From an uncultured Nitrospiraceae bacterium (GTDB lineage: Bacteria > Nitrospirota > Thermodesulfovibrionia > Thermodesulfovibrionales > Dissulfurispiraceae): 64,000 nucleotides of DNA. Positions 27,301 through 36,548 of the stretch are shown here, one piece after another; the stretch's first letter is position 1, and every line of letters begins with the position of its first letter. The notes below the pieces were generated by a model. The model did no database searches. It saw only the letters and a list, made by a program, of their open reading frames with translations, and was not told the origin of the DNA. Both the position numbers and the translations under genes were made by a program. The stretch is taken from assembly GCA_903822005.1 (NCBI GenBank), contig CAIJNL010000018.1, positions 186,001 to 250,000 on the forward strand, read 5' to 3'.

Positions 27301-27576
27301 CTAGAGGAGCGCGCTTGTGTCTTTCTTGGTCATGCGATATACAAAGACAAGGATTTCTGCAACCGCCTTGTATAGTTCCGGCGGAATTTCGCGGTCCAGG
27401 TCTATTGTTGAAAGCACCTCAACAAGCTGGGGGTCTTCCTTCAGCGGGATATTGTGCTCCCTCGCCACCGCAAGGATCTTCTCCGCGATGCTGCCGCTTC
27501 CCTTGGCTACTACCTTCGGAGCAACGGATTCCTTTGGATTATATTTCAGCGCTGCCGCTTTTTTTCGCCTGTCCAT
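27301..27576 (-). CDS. FlhB C-terminal-domain-like protein (FhlB)
   Basis: A 91-residue protein matching only the cytoplasmic C-terminal domain of the flagellar export switch FlhB: AALKYNPKESVAPKVVAKGSG, then AREHNIPLKEDPQLVEVL, IPPELYKAVAEILVFVY. It starts just where the NPTH autocleavage site would be in FlhB, so it mimics the cleaved C-terminal fragment; the NPTH itself is absent and there is no membrane part. Such stand-alone FhlB proteins occur beside FliK-like genes, as here (three bases after). It might modulate the export substrate switch. No other flagellar genes are in the window. Confidence 0.85.
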   Translation of the reverse strand: MDRRKKAAALKYNPKESVAPKVVAKGSGSIAEKILAVAREHNIPLKEDPQLVEVLSTIDLDREIPPELYKAVAEILVFVYRMTKKDTSALL

Positions 27577-27579
27577 AAT

Positions 27580-28887
27580 TCAGGCTTTTATGCTCACGAT
27601 CTGTCTGTACGGTTCGAGGTTTTCGAGCTGCTCCAGAGACTTATCGTCCCTGTCAAGCACCCTGACCGCCTTAAGAGTGAGTCCGCTCGTTTTAAACTGC
27701 TCATTGAGGCTATCTATATTGGACGTGAGCAATGCCTTGAAATCCTCTTTTTCGGGCTTGAATGAGACCAGATATTCATTGTTGTGCGAAAGGACCATAA
27801 CTGTGAGTTTGCCGAATCCGTCAAGTTCCAGATTAAGGCGGCAAGAGTGGGCTGGCGTCTTGCCATCGCCGCTGTTACTCTTGAATGCGACATCACCGTC
27901 TTTAAGTTCCTGCCAGCTTACAGGCAGAAAGGTATAAAAAGAACCGGTAGCTTTTGACATCAGCTGGTATGACTCGATGTCTTTCAGCATCCCGTCAATG
28001 GCCGTGGCTGCGACCCTTACCGAAGCAGCATCTTTTTGGGAAACCGAATCTGCCTGGCTGGTCAGGGTTTCTTTGAACCTGAGGAGATTTGTCTTCAGGT
28101 CGTTTTCAATGGATGCATTATCGGCCTTGGTCATTACCGGCTTCATATCGACAGTCTGCGCCGGCCTATCCAAAGCGGACTGCGCAGGCTCCTTGTCTGT
28201 GCCCTCCTGTGAGGCCTGCTGCTGCAGGTCGGCAACAGCCTTAAGCTTTGCTTCGAGCGCGACTCCTGTATCCCTGAGCAGTCCCTTCAGACCGTCAGAC
28301 AGCAGATTTTCAGCGCTTACGACAACATCCAGTTTAAGTCCCTGAATGGACGGCTGATCCTTTATTGATGCGGGCAGGTCCCTGAAGAGCACATCCAGGC
28401 GGCTCTGAATGTCATTGCCGGTCGACTGCAGGCCCTGCTGGAGTATGCCCTGCAGCTGAAGCCTGAGATCCTTTGGGACCGCGCTTATGTCCGATGGAAG
28501 GGCCTTAAGAAGATTCGCTATCTTTTCCGATGTCAATGTAGCGGAATCAAGTCCGGCTAATTCCTTGACCAGTCCGGCGGCGGCTTCGTTTTGTGCGGCA
28601 GTTCCCAAGTCGTTGTCTGCAAAGCCGAGAAATTGCAGCCTCAATTCGTTTGGTGATGAAGGTGTGCCGAGCACCCTGAGCATTACCTGGGCATCTTTTT
28701 GCATTGGTATGTCAGTGCGGGCCGTAATATAGCTGCCCTTTATCCGGAGCGTTACGCCGCCCGAAGCGAGAAGATCTGTAACGTCGCCCTTTACGATCTC
28801 GCCGATATTCAGCGGAATAGGCTTGCCTGCTGGCTTTTGAACGGTTATGAGACCTTCGCTGATATCTGTAATCTTGAAATTAATCAT
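27580..28887 (-). CDS. FliK-like flagellar hook-length control protein
   Basis: A 435-residue protein: a low-complexity, Ala/Gln/Lys-rich middle region, and a C-terminal domain (about 320-415) with LNLELDGFGKLTVMVLSHNN and FKPEKEDFKALL, matching the Flg_hook domain of FliK. In FliK the C-terminal domain contacts FlhB to stop hook export at the right length; here it is followed by an FhlB gene. The sequence is too long and variable in the middle to place the rest. It is divergent from serS by 66 bp. Possible roles are a second hook-length system or an accessory regulator. Confidence 0.8.
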   Translation of the reverse strand: MINFKITDISEGLITVQKPAGKPIPLNIGEIVKGDVTDLLASGGVTLRIKGSYITARTDIPMQKDAQVMLRVLGTPSSPNELRLQFLGFADNDLGTAAQNEAAAGLVKELAGLDSATLTSEKIANLLKALPSDISAVPKDLRLQLQGILQQGLQSTGNDIQSRLDVLFRDLPASIKDQPSIQGLKLDVVVSAENLLSDGLKGLLRDTGVALEAKLKAVADLQQQASQEGTDKEPAQSALDRPAQTVDMKPVMTKADNASIENDLKTNLLRFKETLTSQADSVSQKDAASVRVAATAIDGMLKDIESYQLMSKATGSFYTFLPVSWQELKDGDVAFKSNSGDGKTPAHSCRLNLELDGFGKLTVMVLSHNNEYLVSFKPEKEDFKALLTSNIDSLNEQFKTSGLTLKAVRVLDRDDKSLEQLENLEPYRQIVSIKA

Positions 28888-28953
28888 CTCTACTCTTATT
28901 ATATCCTAATAAATATCAAAGAATTCATAAACGGCATTTGATTCGGAGGCTAT

Positions 28954-30219
28954 ATGCTTGATCCCAAATTCGTGAGAGAAAATATGGACGCTGTCAAGGC
29001 AGCGCTCGAAAAGAGGGCGGCGGGAATTGATCTCTCAGTTTTCCGCGCACTTGAAGACCAGAGACTCGTTCTACTCAGAGAGTCAGAGGACCTGCGCAAT
29101 AAAAGGAATGTGGTATCGACTGAAATAGGCAGGCTCAAGAGAGAGAAACAAGATGCAGACGGACTGATGAAAGAGATGAAAGGCGTTGCCGACAGGATAG
29201 GCGAGATAGACGAAATACTCAAAGGTATTGAAGATAAGACACGCCTGTTTATGCTTAATGTGCCGAATATTCCCAATGCGGCCGTTCCGGTTGGAAAGGA
29301 CGAGACCTGCAATCTTGAGGTAAGGAAGTGGGGTACGCCCCGCGCGTTTGATTTTGAACCACTGAACCATTGGGACATAGCCGAACCTCTGGGTATTATT
29401 GATTTTGAGACCGGCGCAAAGATTGCGGGGGCGCGCTTTACGCTCATGAAGGGGGCCGGGGCCAGGTTCGAAAGGGCGCTTATGAACTTCATGCTCGATC
29501 TGAACACCTCAAAAGGCTACACAGAGGTCTTTCCGCCGCTTTTGGTGAACAGGGAAAGCATGACAGGCACAGGCCAGCTCCCGAAATTCGAAATGGACCT
29601 CTTCCGGGTAATGGACCCGGAATTGTATCTGATACCGACTGCGGAAGTTCCTGTAACGAATATTCACCGTGGTGAGATTCTGCGCGAGGACCAGCTGCCG
29701 ATATGTTATACCGCATATACACCCTGCTTTAGACGTGAGGCCGGTTCTTACGGGAAGGATGTTCGAGGCCTGATCAGACAGCATCAGTTTAACAAGGTAG
29801 AACTGGTTAAATTCTGCAGGCCTGAAGACTCTGAAAACGAGCTTGAAAAGCTGACGGCCGATGCCGAGGATATTTTGCAGAAACTGGGCCTGCCCTACAG
29901 GGTAGTTTTGCTCTGTACTGGCGATATGGGATTTTCTTCGGCAATGACCTATGATATAGAAGTCTGGCTGCCTGGACAGCAGCTGTACCGTGAAATTTCG
30001 TCCTGTTCGAATTTTGGAGATTTCCAGGCGCGCAGGGCAGATATCAGGTTCAAGCGGGAAGGTAAAAAGGGCACTGAATTTGTCCATACCCTTAATGGAT
30101 CGGCTCTGGCAATCGGAAGGACGCTGGTTGCCGTACTTGAAAACTATCAGATGCAGGACGGATCTGTCATAGTACCTGATGTACTGCAAAAATATATGGG
30201 TTGCGACATAGTCAAATAA
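28954..30219 (+). CDS. serS: Serine-tRNA ligase
   Basis: A 421-residue class II synthetase. The N-terminal coiled-coil tRNA-binding arm spans ~30-105, and the catalytic core holds motif 2 ([15 protein letters not shown]) and motif 3 ([19 protein letters not shown]). It charges tRNA-Ser and tRNA-Sec with serine. CGGAGG precedes ATG 28954. Length is standard and all motifs are intact. Confidence 0.98.
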   Translation: MLDPKFVRENMDAVKAALEKRAAGIDLSVFRALEDQRLVLLRESEDLRNKRNVVSTEIGRLKREKQDADGLMKEMKGVADRIGEIDEILKGIEDKTRLFMLNVPNIPNAAVPVGKDETCNLEVRKWGTPRAFDFEPLNHWDIAEPLGIIDFETGAKIAGARFTLMKGAGARFERALMNFMLDLNTSKGYTEVFPPLLVNRESMTGTGQLPKFEMDLFRVMDPELYLIPTAEVPVTNIHRGEILREDQLPICYTAYTPCFRREAGSYGKDVRGLIRQHQFNKVELVKFCRPEDSENELEKLTADAEDILQKLGLPYRVVLLCTGDMGFSSAMTYDIEVWLPGQQLYREISSCSNFGDFQARRADIRFKREGKKGTEFVHTLNGSALAIGRTLVAVLENYQMQDGSVIVPDVLQKYMGCDIVK

Positions 30220-30425
30220 CTGGCATGCAGATTATACTTAAACAGCAGCTTTAGTCTTGCTAGGATCGTTTTTTTGCGTTCTTCTGCTGACTAGAAATAC
30301 AATTCTCAAATTTCATTTTATAGTCCTTATTGGATCGATAATAAAATGTTGTTTTTTGATTTGTCAGAGTAACTAACTGACAACATTACTAATATTGACA
30401 TACAAATACTTGTCACGGAGATCAG

Positions 30426-30791
30426 ATGCCTGGGATGAAGACAAAGAAGTTGTCAAAAAAAGAGCAGTTGTGTATAAAATGCCGAAAGTGCTGCGAAAAG
30501 GTGGGGGTTTATACAGACCCGGCCATATACGAAATCAGCGAGAAAGAAGTTGTTCTTTTTTATCAGGCCCGCGGAGCTACTGTTACCAAGTCGGATGACG
30601 AGCTCTTTATTGTTTTCGATCTGCCTTGCCCCCACCTATCGAAAACTGGATGCGCAATATACAAAAGCAGGCCGACAATATGCAGAATCTATTCAGGCCT
30701 TCACGAATTTGGAGATGACTGCCTGTGGTCGACTCTCACAAAAAAAAGGGTCGCTTCAAAGAAGACAGATGTTAACAGAGCTGCATCATGA
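30426..30791 (+). CDS. YkgJ-family cysteine cluster protein
   Basis: A 121-residue protein with the cysteine pattern of the YkgJ/zinc-iron-chelating family: CIKCRKCCEKVG near the N-terminus, LPCPHLSKTGCAIYKSRPTICR in the middle (P-C-P-H-L, then C and C). The family is thought to bind Zn or Fe-S; its physiological role is not settled. CGGAG lies eight bases before ATG 30426. It stands alone between serS and the AAA/DUF4143 gene. The last twelve residues are lysine/serine-rich and unremarkable. Confidence 0.85.
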   Translation: MPGMKTKKLSKKEQLCIKCRKCCEKVGVYTDPAIYEISEKEVVLFYQARGATVTKSDDELFIVFDLPCPHLSKTGCAIYKSRPTICRIYSGLHEFGDDCLWSTLTKKRVASKKTDVNRAAS

Positions 30792-30941
30792 CTTGTGATC
30801 TTAAATATTCGCCTCAATAATGTACGAACATATGTTGTCATATCGGGTGTCTGCATTATATTGCAGTATTTTAGCTTTTATTAGCCTTGCTAATCTTTTA
30901 TTGGTGAATTTTTAGGCATTATTGTTTTGCTGATAATTAAA

Positions 30942-30970
30942 TTGACAATTTGCAGATAATTTGATAGCAT
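30942..30970 (+). promoter_or_regulatory. Promoter of the AAA/DUF4143 gene
   Basis: TTGACA (30942-30947), a 17-base spacer and TAGCAT (30965-30970) form a strong sigma-70-type promoter. The start is expected seven bases after the -10, at 30977, which is the A of the ATG, so the mRNA is probably leaderless. Confidence 0.7.
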
Positions 30971-30976
30971 TTTAGT

Positions 30977-32176
30977 ATGATTCTGAGGACAGCCCAGGAA
31001 ACTCTGACGCGGTATGCTTCTACGTATCCTGTTATTGTATTGACAGGACCTAGAAAATCTGGCAAAACGGCTTTAGCGCGTGCAGCTTTTCCTGACAAAC
31101 CGTATATATCCCTCGACGCCCCTGATCAGCTTGAATCTGCCCAGAATAATCCCGACCTTTTTATTTCACAATATCCGGGCGGTGCTATTATCGATGATGT
31201 TCACAGATGCCCTGAATTGTTTTCCCGGCTGCCGGCTGTTGCTCAAGCCAGTCCGAGAAATGGCCTGTTTATTTTAATTAGCGCCATACACACCGATATG
31301 CTTCCGTATATCGCCCCGCAAACAACGGGGGGCTTCGGCGTGCTCCGGTTGCTGCCTTTTTCCTATTCCGAGCTTGCGGACATTAAACCTTTGCAGAATA
31401 TGCATGAACTCTTTTTTTCAGGATTTTACCCGCCGGTACACCAGAAACAGCTGAATCCGGAGTCATGGTACGCAGAGTATATCATGAATTTCATTGAACG
31501 CGATCTGCGCAATATAGTTAATGTTAGAAATCTCAGGGCATTCAGGACATTCCTCAAATCATGCGCTTCCCATTCGGGCTATCTTCTTAACCTCTCTGCG
31601 CTCGCCGAGGAATGCGGTATTACGCACAATACTGCAAAAGCCTGGATTGAGGCCCTGGCAGCAAGCCATATCCTTTTTCTGCTCCAGCCGCACGAGCAGT
31701 CCTTCGGCAGGCGCATTGTCAAATCGCCTAAAATTTATTTTTATGATGTAGGCCTTGCCTCTTACCTCCTGGGAATAAAAGATCCCTTACAGTTATCGGG
31801 TCACGCGGCATGGCCATATCTGTTTGAGTCGTTTGTAGTCAGCGAATTGATCAAGACACGCTTTAACGCGGGCTTAAACTCCAACCTCTACTTCTGGTGC
31901 GACAGTTCCGGTAACGAGATATCCATCGTCGCTGAACGCGGCGGTGCACTTATACCTATCAGGATTAAGTCCTCACAATCCGTATCTGACGTCGATGTGG
32001 CTATTCTTTCCAAGTGGCGGAAACTGAATAAACAGCCTTCTCTGCCGGCAGGACTTATCTATTGCGGTCAGGACCAGATGCAGTTAAAAGGCTTCACAGT
32101 CTGCCCCTGGCATGAAATCGGTGAGTTCGGTCCACTCTTCAGCGGTGCGTTAAAAGCTTACATGCGCAAGAGTTAG
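30977..32176 (+). CDS. AAA_14 / DUF4143 ATPase
   Basis: A 399-residue P-loop protein: Walker A GPRKSGKTAL at 24-33, Walker B GGAIIDDVHRCPEL around 68-81, then the C-terminal DUF4143 domain (about 180-345) with a REase-like fold: YFYDVGLASYLLGI and LFESFVVSELIK. The family is widespread and its function obscure, although a link to stress or mobile elements is often suggested. No Shine-Dalgarno sequence precedes ATG 30977, and a promoter ends seven bases before it. A partner is not evident: neighbours are a YkgJ-type gene and a small membrane protein. Confidence 0.9.
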   Translation: MILRTAQETLTRYASTYPVIVLTGPRKSGKTALARAAFPDKPYISLDAPDQLESAQNNPDLFISQYPGGAIIDDVHRCPELFSRLPAVAQASPRNGLFILISAIHTDMLPYIAPQTTGGFGVLRLLPFSYSELADIKPLQNMHELFFSGFYPPVHQKQLNPESWYAEYIMNFIERDLRNIVNVRNLRAFRTFLKSCASHSGYLLNLSALAEECGITHNTAKAWIEALAASHILFLLQPHEQSFGRRIVKSPKIYFYDVGLASYLLGIKDPLQLSGHAAWPYLFESFVVSELIKTRFNAGLNSNLYFWCDSSGNEISIVAERGGALIPIRIKSSQSVSDVDVAILSKWRKLNKQPSLPAGLIYCGQDQMQLKGFTVCPWHEIGEFGPLFSGALKAYMRKS

Positions 32177-32394
32177 TGTCCCATCCATTTCCAGGCTTGG
32201 ATTTGCTGCTCAGGGAGACAGACAAGGGATTTGATTTATGCTGTTTTATCAATGGCAAATCGGGCTATCATGTTAACTGGCAATTTAACTTATAATTTAC
32301 ACCAACATCTCTCTTTGGTGTTGTCCAGTTCCATTTACGTAATGACCGAATATTTCTCTCTGCTTTTTTCTCCAAAATCAGTTATATTTTAGAT

Positions 32395-32679
32395 ATGGGT
32401 ACATTTCGGTCTTTTTTACTACTTGGGCTTTTTATCATACCAATGGCTATGCTCGCCTTTTATGCAGGGCTCGATTTACCGCATGTCGCTCTTTACCTGG
32501 TCTTCCTGATACTTGCGGTCTACGGTATTATATCCTGGTCCAGACGAGCCAGGAACCAGTATGCTGCGGGGGCGAGGTTGAATGCCTTATTCAGTGCCGC
32601 TCTTGTATTATTCATGTTGGCTTTGCTTTTAAGGGCGGTTATGATACCTGTTCAGGATTTGCTCGAAAAGCTGCTTTGA
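32395..32679 (+). CDS. Small hydrophobic membrane protein
   Basis: A 94-residue protein with three predicted membrane helices (about 5-24, 30-47, 61-85), a positively charged loop (SRRARNQ) between helices two and three, and no signature I recognise. No good Shine-Dalgarno sequence precedes ATG 32395, so expression is less certain than for its neighbours; the hydrophobic pattern supports a real gene. It is convergent with the B12-radical SAM gene, whose stop follows by one base. Confidence 0.5.
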   Translation: MGTFRSFLLLGLFIIPMAMLAFYAGLDLPHVALYLVFLILAVYGIISWSRRARNQYAAGARLNALFSAALVLFMLALLLRAVMIPVQDLLEKLL

Positions 32680-34203
32680 TCAGGGTCTGACTGGCCGTTC
32701 CAGTCCAGCCTCAACCATCCTGGCCGGGAGGTTCGGTTTTTGTGTCACTTTCTGTCCGCGGAAAGGGCTCCAGAGCAATTTAACCAGATCAGATATCTTC
32801 ATGTACCTGCTGAACTGCTTCAACAGTTTCCATGTGCGTATTGGGCGTCCAACAATGCGGTAGGCAAAAAGTAATGCATAGCCTTTCATCCGCAGGCGGT
32901 TAATTATATCACTCTGGATTGTCGTGGGGTCTATATCGCAGCATTTAAAAGATTTGTACCAATCGAGACGGTCGTCAATAATCCCTTTGTCGACATATTC
33001 CTTCCACAGGGGAGTGCCCCGGTATACGCTCAGACGGTTGAAACCAAAGGTATCCAGCCGCAGTTTTGCCGCGAAGCGGAAAGTTTCCATTACGTCGGAG
33101 ACTGTTTCGCCCGGCGAGCCAATTACAAAAAATCCATGCACTCTGGCGATGCCATGTTTTTTTGCTTCGGCGACAGCCCGTTCGACCTGGGCGAGGGTCT
33201 GGCACTTTCCAAGCCTGTCGAGTATTTTTTGAGTCCCAGCTTCAATTCCGAATGCCAGCATGTTGCAGTTGGCCTTACTCATTATCGGGAGTTGTTCCAC
33301 ACCCACGGAATCAACCCGGCCCTCGCAGCCCCAGTTAAACTTCAGCTTCCGATCTATCATTCCCTGACATATATCGTTAATGCGCCGGCTGTTGATAAGA
33401 AAATGATCATCAGTGAAATATATCGATCGATAGCCAAGGGCATTCAGCTGTTCCATCTCTCCCAGTACATGCTCTGCCGAACGACTGCGCCACTTGCCCT
33501 GTGAAATGTTTGGGATATCGCAATAAATGCAATGATAGGGACAGCCTCTGGAAGTCTGTATTGTGCAAAACTTGTCCAGAGAGAGCACTGCCGGGACATC
33601 AAGAGGCAATGATTCAACATAGTCAATGGGCAGGCTAGTGCGATCAGGATAAGGATACTGATCTAGATTCTCCAGTAGCGGGCGCGCCACGTTGCGCAAA
33701 ATCTTTCCTGCATCACGCCAGACCAGTCCCGCTACAGCGCCCGGATTGCCGAGGTTGTCCAGGTAATCGCGAAGCAATTCTTCTCCCTCGCCAACCCCGA
33801 CACAGTCTATGTCCTTGCAGTCCTGCAGGATGAGATCGGCATTCATGGACGCAAAGGCCCCGCCTACTATCACTGGTATATGCGGCGCCGCCTCTTTGAG
33901 CCGGCCCGCAACCGCCTTGAGTGCAGGATACGCTGTCACGGAAAGAAAAGATAGAGCGATAACATCCGGCGGTTCTTCCCTGGCAGCATGCGCAATGTGC
34001 TCTGTGCGCATCTGCGGGTGACATGTGTCAAACATGTGCACCTTATGCCCTCTCTCGCGAAGTACCGGTGCCAAGGTCTGGATACCCAGTGGAGGGAAAG
34101 CCATGACCTTGACCCTCTCAGGGTCCGGCCTTATTTTAATAAGCTTCTCATCAATGAGCTTAAAATATGTTTCATCCCTGACATATACCAAAAATACTTT
34201 CAC
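32680..34203 (-). CDS. B12-binding radical SAM protein
   Basis: A 507-residue enzyme. Residues 1-150 form a cobalamin-binding-type Rossmann domain (PPLGIQTLAPVLRERGH, then VIVGGAFASMNADLIL, VGVGEGEELL). The radical SAM core follows at ~200-400 with CPYHCIYCD (CxxxCxxC), preceded by QTSRG, and FGIEAGTQKILDRLGK. The C-terminal ~100 residues are of the type seen in methylthio- and methyl-transferring enzymes and hopanoid/tetrapyrrole-associated members. The substrate is unknown. It is a single gene on the minus strand with no partner in the same operon. Confidence 0.88.
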   Translation of the reverse strand: MKVFLVYVRDETYFKLIDEKLIKIRPDPERVKVMAFPPLGIQTLAPVLRERGHKVHMFDTCHPQMRTEHIAHAAREEPPDVIALSFLSVTAYPALKAVAGRLKEAAPHIPVIVGGAFASMNADLILQDCKDIDCVGVGEGEELLRDYLDNLGNPGAVAGLVWRDAGKILRNVARPLLENLDQYPYPDRTSLPIDYVESLPLDVPAVLSLDKFCTIQTSRGCPYHCIYCDIPNISQGKWRSRSAEHVLGEMEQLNALGYRSIYFTDDHFLINSRRINDICQGMIDRKLKFNWGCEGRVDSVGVEQLPIMSKANCNMLAFGIEAGTQKILDRLGKCQTLAQVERAVAEAKKHGIARVHGFFVIGSPGETVSDVMETFRFAAKLRLDTFGFNRLSVYRGTPLWKEYVDKGIIDDRLDWYKSFKCCDIDPTTIQSDIINRLRMKGYALLFAYRIVGRPIRTWKLLKQFSRYMKISDLVKLLWSPFRGQKVTQKPNLPARMVEAGLERPVRP

Positions 34204-34576
34204 TAACTATCCTCCGTACAGATCTGTAATCATGGGGTCTGGCGTAAACGCAGGAGTGAAGAGAGCAGTAATTGGGCTCAGACACCTATCCAAGCGCCTT
34301 TTTGAACCACTCTGCGCGCCTGACAACAAATAAATCGTGTCGACTGAAATAGGCGTTTAACAGCTGACCGGGCTATTTACCCGTCTATTATAGCTTGAAT
34401 TTCTCTTTTTCTCAAATCTGACATGCCGCATATTGCTGACAAGCGGGCGAAAGCCGCCTTTATTGTCATTCCCCCCCCGGCCCTATTGATTATTCCCTTC
34501 AAAATAACTATCATACGCAGGCGGAGCAAGAGAGCCGGATAAATATTTCGCCCGAAGTGCGGGGAGGGGTAGGGCC
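34204..34576. other. Intergenic region with a C8 run
   Basis: About 370 bp without a convincing gene. It contains a homopolymer of eight C (about 34470-34477) inside a GC-rich tract and the G-rich leader of the next gene. A minus-strand frame at 34377-34643 runs into the start of the hypothetical gene and lacks recognisable similarity; I do not call it. Confidence 0.45.
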
Positions 34577-34999
34577 GTGCCAAAAATAGGCCATATTTAT
34601 ATAAATCAAATCCCGTTCTACGAAATGGAGAACGGGTCGACATTTAATATTGTATTTGTCAAAATCGGAGACACATTAAAAGTCGCCATCGGCCCGGCAG
34701 GCAGCAACCCTCATCCCACTATAGTAGAACAATTATTGCAGTTCGAAAAAATGTTTTCGGTCCCCAGACAGACAGGCAAAAATGGAAAGGAGATACCTAG
34801 GGCGGATTTCTTCGACGCCAACTCAAAAAAACACGGCAAAATACTTGCCTGCGGACAGATAAAGATAAATCCGGGTACAAAACAGATTAAATTTTACGGC
34901 AACAGTCCTGAATATGGCATAGGGATGAAACTTCTTGAAGTGCGCGATTTCATGGACAATTATTATTCGGATTCGGGATTCAGCTACGAGGTAGAGTAA
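34577..34999 (+). CDS. Hypothetical 140-aa protein
   Basis: A 140-residue soluble protein I do not recognise. It starts at GTG 34577, preceded by a G-rich leader (GGGGAGGGG). Composition looks natural, with strands (GHIYINQIPFYEM) and a central helix; the C-terminal half has a glycine-rich ...KFYGNSPEYGIGMKLLEV stretch. An internal ATG (34625, MENG...) could be an alternative start. It lies between the B12-radical SAM gene and the convergent M24 peptidase. No catalytic or metal-binding pattern is apparent. Confidence 0.55.
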   Translation: MPKIGHIYINQIPFYEMENGSTFNIVFVKIGDTLKVAIGPAGSNPHPTIVEQLLQFEKMFSVPRQTGKNGKEIPRADFFDANSKKHGKILACGQIKINPGTKQIKFYGNSPEYGIGMKLLEVRDFMDNYYSDSGFSYEVE

Positions 35000-35026
35000 T
35001 AAGCATGGTCAGCCTGCCCGGATAAT

Positions 35027-36193
35027 TTACAGATATACGATCTCGTCGGAAAGATCGGTCAATTTTTCGCATTGTCCGCTGGTCACAAGCCATGTATTCT
35101 CAATGCCGACCGAGCCCTTGTCAGGGAAGACAAACTTCGGTTCTATGGCAATAACATGCCCTTCCTGCAGAGGGTATTTGAACCCTCTTGCAAGTACTGG
35201 CAGCTCATCAAGCTCAAGCCCTACTCCATGCCCTATAAACTTTGCCTGCTCGCCGGGAACACCCATAAAATTGGCACCGAAACCTGATTCCTCTGCGATC
35301 CTGAGAGCGCCCAGATGCAGCTCTTCGCTGATAATTCCGGGGAGCAGGTTTGCAGTCACCCAGTCCTGTATCCTGAGAGCAGCATCAAACGCTTCCTTAA
35401 ACATGGGGTCGAGCGTGCCATATACAAACATTCGGGTCATATCTACAATGTATCCGCTGAATATTCCGGGATAATCAATCAAAATAGGGGTCCCGGACCT
35501 GATTAATTCTGTTGATGATCCGAAAGGCATATTTTTTAGAATACCCTTTCCAACAACCGGCCCATCAAAGCATCCCGGCACGCCGGCAGAAACACCGGCC
35601 ACTGCCAGCCCTATGATGTCCTGGCCAAACGCACGCATGCGTACCGTGCTTGCATTGCCTGCTTTACGAAGCAGGTATTCGAATTCAGCAGCCAGATCAA
35701 CCTCACGCATGCCGGGCTTGAATATAGCGGGCACCTGACTGAATATTTCTGAGAAAATGCGGCCGCTTTGACGCAGTTGTTCCTGTTCAACAGGGGATTT
35801 GATTGAACGGAGTTCCCTGTTGATCTGCGAGATATCTATAAAATCCAGGCCCTGCAGCAGGCCGGCATAATACTGATAGTACTGAACCGGAAGGACATCA
35901 AATGTCAAACCTATGCGCCTTATATTTTTGTCGAAAAGGGCTGGGAATTCCCTGCTGCCTGGAAATGGTCTTGTATCCGGTATCAGACTTTCTTCCCGGG
36001 CCCGCTCAAGGCTCTTGCGCACAAAAAGTATGGAAGCTCCATCAGCGGGTATCCAGAGAGTGGCATTCTGCCTGGTGCCTGAAAAGTAGAATACATCTGT
36101 CGGGTATACGAAAATAGCGCCGTCAACGGCCTGCTCGCGCAGTCTCTCCTGTAAACGAGCAATACGCTGTTTGCTGTCCGTGGCATTTACCAT
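35027..36193 (-). CDS. M24-family aminopeptidase (Xaa-Pro type)
   Basis: A 388-residue creatinase/aminopeptidase-fold protein. Residues 1-130 form the N-terminal creatinase-like domain, and the C-terminal pita-bread domain holds metal ligands: D in LIDYPG and VDMTRMF, H in FIGHGVGLELDE, E in IAIEPKF, and E in SVGIENTWLV. It likely releases N-terminal residues next to proline from peptides, in the cytoplasm. It reads GTG at the start. The upstream 355 bp holds no other gene; the hypothetical 140-residue gene is convergent with it. Substrate specificity is not settled. Confidence 0.9.
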   Translation of the reverse strand: MVNATDSKQRIARLQERLREQAVDGAIFVYPTDVFYFSGTRQNATLWIPADGASILFVRKSLERAREESLIPDTRPFPGSREFPALFDKNIRRIGLTFDVLPVQYYQYYAGLLQGLDFIDISQINRELRSIKSPVEQEQLRQSGRIFSEIFSQVPAIFKPGMREVDLAAEFEYLLRKAGNASTVRMRAFGQDIIGLAVAGVSAGVPGCFDGPVVGKGILKNMPFGSSTELIRSGTPILIDYPGIFSGYIVDMTRMFVYGTLDPMFKEAFDAALRIQDWVTANLLPGIISEELHLGALRIAEESGFGANFMGVPGEQAKFIGHGVGLELDELPVLARGFKYPLQEGHVIAIEPKFVFPDKGSVGIENTWLVTSGQCEKLTDLSDEIVYL

Positions 36194-36548
36194 AAGATGC
36201 TATTTTACAACACACCACAGTGCATGTAAATATGACTCTGCAGCGCTGCGATCAAAAACCTTCAAAAAGCAGGGGGTTCCCGGCAGTTTTCCATATTTAT
36301 CTGAAGCAGAAAGAAATCTGAAAATGATACATTATCCGCGGGCCGCAGGATCATTACGACTATGTCTATTGCAAATTGTGATACTGCACGAAGCGTAAAG
36401 AGTTATAATAGGAACGATATAGAAGCGGGTATTGAATTTACGCGAATTTGGGGAGACGATTTACACTCATAAATATTGATGGATACATATATTTTGGAGT
36501 TTGAGACTTAAGTATATTATGTGCAGCTGATATGAATGGGGGTATGCG
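36194..36548. other. Intergenic region upstream of the chemoreceptor gene
   Basis: About 355 bp between divergent genes. I see no RNA gene. A TATAAT occurs at 36404-36409 without a matching -35, and a flagellar-type motif overlaps it (see the separate entry). Confidence 0.5.
36396..36420 (+). promoter_or_regulatory. Possible FliA-type promoter of the MCP gene
   Basis: TAAAG (36396-36400) and ACGATAT (36414-36420) resemble the sigma-28 pattern TAAA...CCGATAT, but the spacing is about two bases short of the optimum. It lies about 130 bp before the MCP start, a plausible place. Confidence 0.28.

Noticed and set aside
32300-32325. Hairpin ACACCAA/TTGGTGT after the AAA/DUF4143 gene as a terminator
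   Set aside because: The stem is perfect but is not followed by a T tract on either strand; not called as a terminator.
29100-34360. A 15-base match between serS coding sequence and the intergenic region near 34338
   Set aside because: Short and with no extension; expected by chance in 64 kb.
34377-34643. 88-codon minus-strand frame overlapping the GTG-start hypothetical gene
   Set aside because: It runs antisense into the start of a better-supported gene. The downstream part with ATG and a MTIKAAF sequence has no support beyond being open.
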